From: Pseudoxanthomonas sp. JBR18 | Lineage (GTDB): Bacteria; Pseudomonadota; Gammaproteobacteria; Xanthomonadales; Xanthomonadaceae | DNA: 64,000 nucleotides | Assembly: GCF_028198165.1 (NCBI RefSeq) | Contig: NZ_CP116339.1 | Location: 4,037,001-4,101,000, forward strand | Direction of reading: 5' to 3' | Shown: piece after piece, positions 58,734-64,000 of the stretch | Position numbering within the stretch: the stretch's first letter is position 1 | Layout: the number at the start of each line of letters is the position of its first letter | Notes under the pieces: model-generated | Seen by the model: the letters and a program-made list of their open reading frames with translations, nothing else | What the model was told of the DNA's origin: nothing | Database searches by the model: none | Position numbers and translations under genes: made by a program

Positions 58734-58758
58734 GTCACGGCGTGACAGTGTGGTCACG
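58734..58758. promoter_or_regulatory. Three GTCACG half-sites
   Basis: GTCACG-G-CGTGAC (58734-58746) is a perfect palindrome, and CGTGAC is followed after six bases by GTCACG (58753-58758), a second inverted pair. The cluster lies between the tandem array and the glycosidase gene, 56-80 bases before its start, where a regulator could bind. Confidence 0.4.
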
Positions 58759-58763
58759 CGGCA

Positions 58764-59357
58764 GCGCAAGCGACTGGCTTCGGTCTCGTCGTGCTGCCTG
58801 CCATGGCGGGACATACGACTTCGGAACGTCCGGCCCGGCCATCCATGGCCGGGCGTTCGGGCGTCCGCGCGGCAGTGCCGCGCAAGCGGCTGGCTTCGAT
58901 CGCACCACACTGCCTTCCATGGCGCGACGCATCGGCTTCGGAACGTCCGGCCCGGCCATCCATGGCTGGGCGTTCGGGCGTCCGCGCGGCAGTGCCGCGC
59001 AAGCGGCTGGCTTCGATCGCACCACACTGCCTTCCATGGCGCGACGCATCGGCTTCGGAACGTCCGGCCCGGCCATCCATGGCCGGGCGTTCGGGCGTCC
59101 GCGCGGCAGTGCCGCGCAAGCGGCTGGCTTCGATCGCACCACACTGCCTTCCATGGCGCGACATACCGGCTTCGGAACGTCCGGCCCGGCCATCCATGGC
59201 CGGGCGTTCGGGCGTCCGCGCGGCAGTGCCGCGCAAGCGGCTGGCTTCGATCGCACCACACTGCCTTCCATGGCGCGACATACCGGCTTCGGAACGTCCG
59301 GCCCGGCCATCCATGGCCGGGCGTTCGGGCGTCCGCGCGGCAGTGCCGCGCAAGCGG
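58764..59357. repeat. 117-bp tandem repeat array, five units
   Basis: Landmark GAACGTC recurs at 58824, 58941, 59058, 59175 and 59292, a fixed 117-base period. Unit starts (GCGCAAG) are at 58764, 58880, 58997, 59114, 59231, with a partial sixth at 59348. The first unit is 116 bases and diverged; units 2-5 are nearly identical. Each unit holds CCCGGCCAT-CC-ATGGCCGGG, flanked by outer arms GAACG/CGTTC, and the palindrome GCGCGGCA-G-TGCCGCGC. All six reading frames are free of stops. The array starts seven bases after the permease stop (minus strand) and fills the gap to the glycosidase. Confidence 0.95.
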
Positions 59358-59363
59358 ACGCCC

Positions 59364-60200
59364 TCACCCTTTCACGCTGCCGAGCAGGAGGCCTTGGATG
59401 TAGTAGCGCTGCAGCAGCAGAAACAGCGCCAGCACCGGGACCACGGTGACCACCGCGCCGGCCATCATCATCTCCACGTCCATGATGTGTTCGCGCGAGA
59501 GCGAGGCCAGGGCCACCGGCAAGGTGTAGTGACTCTGGTCGGTCAGCACGATCAGCGGCCACATGAAGTCGTTCCACGCCGCCATGAAGGTGAAGATCGA
59601 CAGCGTCACCAACACCGGCTTGAGCATCGGCAGCACGATCTGGAAGAAGATGCGCATCTCCCCTGCCCCGTCGATGCGCGCGGCTTCGAGCAGCTCGTCC
59701 GGGATGCTGCGCGCGTACTGGCGCACCAGGAAGATGCCGAACACCGTCGCCAGCGCCGGCACGATCACCCCGCCATAGCTGTTGACCAGGTGCAGCTGCT
59801 TCATCAGCAGGAACAGCGGCAGCATGGTCACCTGCGCGGGAATCACCAGCGCGGCCAGCAGGATCTGGAAGATCCGCTCACGCCCGACGAAGCGCAGCTT
59901 GGCGAACGCGTAGCCGGCCATGGTGTTGAACAGCAACGAGCCCAGGGTGATGGCGATCGAGACGATCAGGCTGTTGACGAAGTTGCGCGCCATGCCGGTG
60001 CGCTCGAACAGCGCATGGTAGTTGGCCAGCGTCGAGGCGCTGGGCAGCAGCGGCGGCGGAAACCGACTGGCCTCACCGGCCGGCATGAATGAGACCGACA
60101 CCATCCACGCCAGTGGCGCCAGCGCGATCAATGCGATCAGCAGTAGCGCGCCGTTGACCAGCACCGTGTTCCAGCGGCTGCCCCCGACTTCGTGGCTCAT
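59364..60200 (-). CDS. ABC sugar transporter permease, MalG/AraQ type
   Basis: 278 residues with six hydrophobic segments. The EAA loop reads EAARIDGAGEMRIFFQIVLP, the contact for the ATPase. It fits the inner permease of CUT1 importers. It is encoded 46 bases after its partner permease. The stop lies seven bases before the tandem array, so any transcript reaching the glycosidase must cross the array. Confidence 0.93.
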   Translation of the reverse strand: MSHEVGGSRWNTVLVNGALLLIALIALAPLAWMVSVSFMPAGEASRFPPPLLPSASTLANYHALFERTGMARNFVNSLIVSIAITLGSLLFNTMAGYAFAKLRFVGRERIFQILLAALVIPAQVTMLPLFLLMKQLHLVNSYGGVIVPALATVFGIFLVRQYARSIPDELLEAARIDGAGEMRIFFQIVLPMLKPVLVTLSIFTFMAAWNDFMWPLIVLTDQSHYTLPVALASLSREHIMDVEMMMAGAVVTVVPVLALFLLLQRYYIQGLLLGSVKG

Positions 60201-60246
60201 GACGCCTCCCCGCCTGACATCCGCACGCGCGGCAATGCTCGTGGGC

Positions 60247-61128
60247 TCATACCAGGTCCTTCCTGCGCCCCAAGCGCAACATCAAGGTGGTCACGCCTAA
60301 GATGATCAGGAACAGCAGGAACGCCACCGCCGAGGCCAGGCCCAGGTTCCACCACTTGAAGCCCTGTTCGAACATGAAGTACAGGACGCTGACCGTGCTC
60401 TGCAGCGGGTCACCGCGGGTCATGATGTAAGGCTCGGCGAACAGCTGGAAATACCCGGAGATCGTGATCACTCCCACCACCAGCAACACCGGTCCCAGCA
60501 TCGGCAGGGTGATGTGCCAGAACTGCCGCCAGCGGTTGGCCCCGTCGATGCGCGCGGCCTCGTAGAGGTCCTGCGGGATGGCCTGCAAGCCGGCCAGGAA
60601 GATCACCATGTTGTAGCCGAAGTTCTTCCACACCGCGAACAGCATGATCATCGGCATCGCCCAGTGGGGATCGCCCAGCCAGTCGATCGGCGAGATGCCC
60701 AGATGCGCCAGGACGTAGTTGACCAGCCCGTACTGGGTGTTGAACAGATAGCGCCAGATCACCGCCACGGCCACCAGCGTGGTCACCACCGGGGCGAACA
60801 ACGCCGTGCGGAACAGCGCCTTGAAGCGCGCGGCCGGTGCATTGAGCAGCAGCGCCGCGCCCAGCGAGGCGGCGATGGATAGCGGCACGCCGACGATCAC
60901 GAAGTACGTCGTGTTCCACAGCGCCTTCCAGAACATCGGCGTGCGCAGCAGGTCGATGTAGTTGCCCAGCCCGACGAAGCGCAGGTTATGCACGTCGGCC
61001 AGTGCGTAGAGGTCGAAGTCGGTGACGCTCAGCAGCAGCGCCGAGATCACCGGCAGCCCGAAGAACAGGCCAAGCACGATCAGCGAAGGCCCAGCGAAGA
61101 TCCAACCGGCCAGCGAGGGACGCTTCAT
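60247..61128 (-). CDS. ABC sugar transporter permease, MalF/UgpA type
   Basis: 293 residues from ATG 61128, which overlaps the stop of the binding-protein gene (ATGA). Six hydrophobic segments are present, with the EAA loop EAARIDGANRWRQFWHITLP. It forms the heterodimeric channel with the MalG-type permease. The C-terminus is basic (RLGRRKDLV). Confidence 0.93.
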   Translation of the reverse strand: MKRPSLAGWIFAGPSLIVLGLFFGLPVISALLLSVTDFDLYALADVHNLRFVGLGNYIDLLRTPMFWKALWNTTYFVIVGVPLSIAASLGAALLLNAPAARFKALFRTALFAPVVTTLVAVAVIWRYLFNTQYGLVNYVLAHLGISPIDWLGDPHWAMPMIMLFAVWKNFGYNMVIFLAGLQAIPQDLYEAARIDGANRWRQFWHITLPMLGPVLLVVGVITISGYFQLFAEPYIMTRGDPLQSTVSVLYFMFEQGFKWWNLGLASAVAFLLFLIILGVTTLMLRLGRRKDLV

Positions 61129-62468
61129 GGCTGGGCCTCCGTGTTGCCGTTGGCGCGATCGGCCTTGTGGTCGCGCTCGTACATCCAGCGGCGCTTGGCC
61201 AGGATGTCGTCGACCTGCTGGTCCAGCTCGACCACCGCGTCGTCCTGGGACAGGCCGCCGCGCACCACCCGCTCGGTCACCAGGCGCATGTTCTGCACGA
61301 TGCGCTCCCATTCGAGCACCTTGGGCGTGGGCCTGACGCGCTCGAGCTGGTCGCGGAACGCCGCGGCCAGCGGGTCGCCCTCCAACTGCGGGGCATGCCA
61401 GGTGGAGCGACGCGGCGGCAGGTCGCCGATCAGCGCATGGAAGCGCTGCTGCACCGAAGGCTGCGAGAGGAACTCGACCAGCTTCCACGCCGCTTCTTTC
61501 TTTTTCGACTGCTGGAAGATCACCAGGCTGGTGCCGCCGGCGATCCCGGCGCCCGGGCCATCGGGCCCCGGCAGCGGCATGGTGCCCCACTGGTCCTTGA
61601 GCGCCTCGGGTGCAAGCCGGCGGAACTCGCGGATATTCCACGGGCCGGACAGGTAGAAGGCATAAAACCCGTTGAAGAACTCTTCCCAGACGTTGGAGAT
61701 CTGGGTTTCGGACATCTTTGGCGCCCAGTTCTGCTCGAACATCTGCGCATAGAACCCCAGCGCCTTGCGAAAGCCCGGGCTTTCGAAGTTGCCGCGATTG
61801 TCATGGTCCCTGAGCAGCGGATCGTCGGTCTGCAGGGCCAGCGACAGTTGCTGCTCGAACTCGTTGAGCGGCATGAGGATGGCGTAGCGGTCCGGCCCGA
61901 CATGCGCCTTGACCTTGGCCATGGCGTCCTTCCACTGCGCCCAGGTCACGATCGGCAGCTCGACTCCCGACTCGCGCAAGATGTCCTTGCGATAGAACAG
62001 CAGGCGCGTGTCGACATACCAAGGCACGCCCACGAGCTTGCCGTCGATGATGTTGGTGTCCCAGATGCCCGGGAAGTAGTCGTCCTGCTCCACCACCGGC
62101 GAATGATCCACATAGGCCTGCAGTGGGGTCAGCGTGCCCAGGTCGGCGAACTCGGGGATCCAGGTGTTGCCCAGCTGGCAGATGTCCGGGAGGCTGTCGG
62201 CGGCAAAGGCGGTCAGCAGCTTCTCGTGCGCGGCCGTCCACGGGATCTGCTGGATATCGACGCGGATGTCGGGATGGGCCTTTTCGAAATCCGGGATCAG
62301 CGTCCCGACCACCTCGGCCTCGCGTCCCATCGCCCAGAAGGTCACGGTGGTGCGGCCATCGTCCTGGTCCGCGCAGCCCGCCAGGCCGGCCAGCGCCAGC
62401 CCGGCCATGAGCAGCCACGCGCCCCAGCGCGGCAGGCGCCTGCCTGGCCTGAGAGATCGAACACGCAT
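61125..62468 (-). CDS. ABC sugar transporter substrate-binding lipoprotein
   Basis: 447 residues from ATG 62468; a GTG at 62483 preceded by AAGG is an alternative. The lipobox is LAGC. The mature chain has the CUT1 binding-protein pattern: TVTFWAMG, IQQIPWTAAHEKLLTAFAADSLPDICQLGNTWIPEF, GVPWYVDTRLLFYRKDIL and FYAFYLSGPWNIREF. Such proteins bind oligosaccharides or sugars in the periplasm. It follows the GH144-type gene by 24 bases, implying that its ligand is that enzyme's product. Confidence 0.92.
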   Translation of the reverse strand: MRVRSLRPGRRLPRWGAWLLMAGLALAGLAGCADQDDGRTTVTFWAMGREAEVVGTLIPDFEKAHPDIRVDIQQIPWTAAHEKLLTAFAADSLPDICQLGNTWIPEFADLGTLTPLQAYVDHSPVVEQDDYFPGIWDTNIIDGKLVGVPWYVDTRLLFYRKDILRESGVELPIVTWAQWKDAMAKVKAHVGPDRYAILMPLNEFEQQLSLALQTDDPLLRDHDNRGNFESPGFRKALGFYAQMFEQNWAPKMSETQISNVWEEFFNGFYAFYLSGPWNIREFRRLAPEALKDQWGTMPLPGPDGPGAGIAGGTSLVIFQQSKKKEAAWKLVEFLSQPSVQQRFHALIGDLPPRRSTWHAPQLEGDPLAAAFRDQLERVRPTPKVLEWERIVQNMRLVTERVVRGGLSQDDAVVELDQQVDDILAKRRWMYERDHKADRANGNTEAQP

Positions 62469-62492
62469 GGCGAGGCGCCTCACGAAACGACC

Positions 62493-64000
62493 TTACTGCG
62501 GCTGCTGGGGCTTGGCATCGGACGGGGTCGTCGTGTTGGCCGGCACGCGCGACTCGGCCAAGCCCAACGCGCGCGCGTTGGCCTTCTCCGGATCCCCCTT
62601 TTCGGCCGGCGCGGGCTTTTCCCCGTCCTTGGCCGCCAGCCAGCCACCCTTGAACCCTGCCCGTTCCAGCCCCTGGCGGATGTGCGGGTTCTTCTTCATC
62701 ACGTTCCAGACGAAGTCGTCGCGGTAATTGGCGATCATCGCCAGGATCGGGCCCTGGTCGATACCGATGTAGTCGCTGCCCACCCAACCGTTATCCGGCA
62801 CGATGCGGCCGGTCTTGATCGGGATGTCGTAGGTGAAGCTGCGGTTGAACGCGTCCAGGAACCCGTAGCTGGAATACAGATAGTCGCCGAAGCGCTTGTG
62901 CATCTCCTCGGTGGCCGGGATCACGATCTCCGGGGCGAACGGCAGCGAGGCGATGGCCGCGGTCGGCGCGATGGTGCCGTCGTCGAAGGCATCGCGCAGC
63001 CCCGCCCCACGGGCCGAGTAATGGCGGAACTCACGCTGCTCGCCGCGGTATTCCTGCTGGGTCTGCTGCGGACCGTCCGACGCGGTCAGGCCCCAGACGT
63101 TCTCGCCGTAATCTTTCCACTTCATCGGATTGGAAATGGCGTACTGGCGCTGGGCGTAGGCGGCGCGGCGGCTGTTCTCGAAATAATCCATGCCGTGTTC
63201 GCGCATGAAGTCGTCCTGGATGCCGCGGAAGTCCACCCAGACATGCGTGTACTGGTGGCCGAACATCGGGCCGAAGGACAGGTACTCCTGCCCCTGATAG
63301 ACGCCCCACACTTCGTTGTAGCTGCGGCTCCACACCTGCCAGGCATCCGGTTCCACCGCATGGGTGGGCGAGCCCAGGGCCAGGATGTAGACCATCATGC
63401 CCTCGTTGTAACCCATCCAGTCGTGGTTGATGAACTGGCTCTCGGGGAACCAGCCCATCGAGATCAGCGGCGAGCGCGGTTGCATCCAGGTCCAGTCCAC
63501 GCGCCGGTAGAGCTTCTCGGCCAGATCGCGGATCTCCTTTTCGCGCGGGTCGTCTTTGTCGTAGTAGGACTGGGCGAACAGCACGCCCATCATCAGCAGC
63601 GTGGTGTCCACGCTGGACAGCTCGACCCAGCTGTCAAAGCGCTCGCCCTTCTGCATGTCCAGGAAGTGGTAGAAGAATCCCTTGTAGCCGGCCGTGCCCT
63701 CGGATTCCTTGCCCTGCTTGAGGCCGTAGAGGAACTTCAGCGTGGTCAGCGTGCGGTCCACGGCCTGGTTACGGCTGACCCAGCCGTTCTCGATGCCGAT
63801 GGGATACGCGGTCAGGGCAAAGCCGACCGAGGCCACCGAGGCAAACGGGCGCGATGGATACCGGTCCGGGGTCAGGCCGTTGGTTTCGTTGGTGGTATCC
63901 CAGAAGAACTGGAAGGTGCGCCGCTCGATGTCGCGGAAGAGCGGTGAGAGTTCTGGCTTCTTGTCTTCCACGGGCAACTCCACCGGTGGTCTGCCGGTGA
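62493..64000 (-). CDS. GH144-type endo-beta-1,2-glucanase (glycoamylase domain), 5' end missing
   Basis: The frame is open to the window edge, so the start and signal peptide are outside; a GTG at 63983 is internal. About 500 residues show the glycoamylase-like (PF10091) pattern: RRTFQFFWDTTNETNGLTPDR, SSVDTTLLMMGVLFA, WFPESQFINHDWMGYNEGMMVYILALGSPTH and NVWGLTASDGP. GH144 enzymes hydrolyse linear beta-1,2-glucan. The Ala/Pro/Lys-rich C-terminal tail (from about KDGEKPAPAEKG) is unusual. It is the first visible gene of the importer operon; a role in beta-1,2-glucan use is inferred from family and context. Confidence 0.8.
   Translation of the reverse strand, partial: TGRPPVELPVEDKKPELSPLFRDIERRTFQFFWDTTNETNGLTPDRYPSRPFASVASVGFALTAYPIGIENGWVSRNQAVDRTLTTLKFLYGLKQGKESEGTAGYKGFFYHFLDMQKGERFDSWVELSSVDTTLLMMGVLFAQSYYDKDDPREKEIRDLAEKLYRRVDWTWMQPRSPLISMGWFPESQFINHDWMGYNEGMMVYILALGSPTHAVEPDAWQVWSRSYNEVWGVYQGQEYLSFGPMFGHQYTHVWVDFRGIQDDFMREHGMDYFENSRRAAYAQRQYAISNPMKWKDYGENVWGLTASDGPQQTQQEYRGEQREFRHYSARGAGLRDAFDDGTIAPTAAIASLPFAPEIVIPATEEMHKRFGDYLYSSYGFLDAFNRSFTYDIPIKTGRIVPDNGWVGSDYIGIDQGPILAMIANYRDDFVWNVMKKNPHIRQGLERAGFKGGWLAAKDGEKPAPAEKGDPEKANARALGLAESRVPANTTTPSDAKPQQPQ

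Noticed and set aside
58764..59357. CRISPR array
   Set aside because: The 117-base units repeat along their full length with no variable spacers, and no cas genes are nearby.
58671..59577. Repeat proteins encoded by the tandem array on either strand
   Set aside because: All six frames are open at once because the unit lacks stops, so openness is no evidence. No ribosome site or plausible composition favours one frame.

Overview
The window is high-GC chromosomal DNA from a gammaproteobacterium of the Xanthomonadaceae/Lysobacteraceae (Xanthomonas, Stenotrophomonas, Pseudoxanthomonas and relatives). The basis is gene content and order (smc-zipA followed by ligA, pbpC beside an alpha-2-macroglobulin gene, sucAB-lpd, a glk-edd-eda block), GTAG-headed palindromic repeats of the kind described in Stenotrophomonas/Xanthomonas, and a YtrA-type GntR operon whose operator fits the spacing I recall for Xanthomonas citri. 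No rRNA, tRNA, CRISPR array, prophage or classical insertion sequence was recognised. Identifications come from reading motifs, not from database searches.

Layout. 0-3.4 kb: end of an unidentified gene, an MFS exporter, then (minus) yaiL, slyX and a periplasmic FKBP prolyl isomerase. 3.6-8.3 kb: a GntR/YtrA-controlled ABC operon with a small membrane protein, ATPase, permease, a GSGD-repeat surface protein and two YggN-like (envelope) proteins. 8.3-14.8 kb: fumC and purB divergent, a PIG-V-like mannosyltransferase, the ribosomal oxygenase RoxA, a GNAT acetyltransferase and a DUF7931-like protein. 14.9-20.7 kb: the 2-oxoglutarate dehydrogenase complex (sucA, sucB, lpd). 20.8-25.8 kb: LOG protein, DUF6438 lipoprotein, PilH-like regulator, and a stress group (CbpA, Hsp20, peroxiredoxin, ferritin-like protein). 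25.9-47.7 kb, all minus: pbpC, a DUF7668-like protein, alpha-2-macroglobulin, gyrA, mtnA, a DUF3011 lipoprotein, epmA joined in frame to a DUF559 endonuclease-like module, ligA, DUF4396, zipA, smc. 47.9-64 kb: carbohydrate metabolism: a CUT1-type ABC ATPase, glk, edd, eda, a membrane protein with a sorbosone-dehydrogenase-like lipoprotein, a large six-hairpin glycosidase, and an ABC sugar importer downstream of a GH144-type glucanase that runs off the window.

How parts work together. The 48-64 kb region reads as a glucan-to-Entner-Doudoroff route: the glucanase and six-hairpin enzyme would release oligosaccharide or glucose, the binding protein and two permeases would import it (probably powered by the ATPase at 47.9-49.0 kb, since the importer has none of its own), and Glk, Edd and Eda would carry glucose carbon onward. 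Two candidate operators, LacI-type before glk and FadR/GntR-type before edd, sit where such control would act.

The most unusual structures are (1) a 117-bp tandem repeat with five units, each carrying two strong inverted repeats, filling the gap between the inner permease and the glycosidase gene (58764-59357), and (2) a DUF559 endonuclease-like reading frame bracketed by inverted copies of a palindromic repeat and open in frame into epmA (39485-39967).
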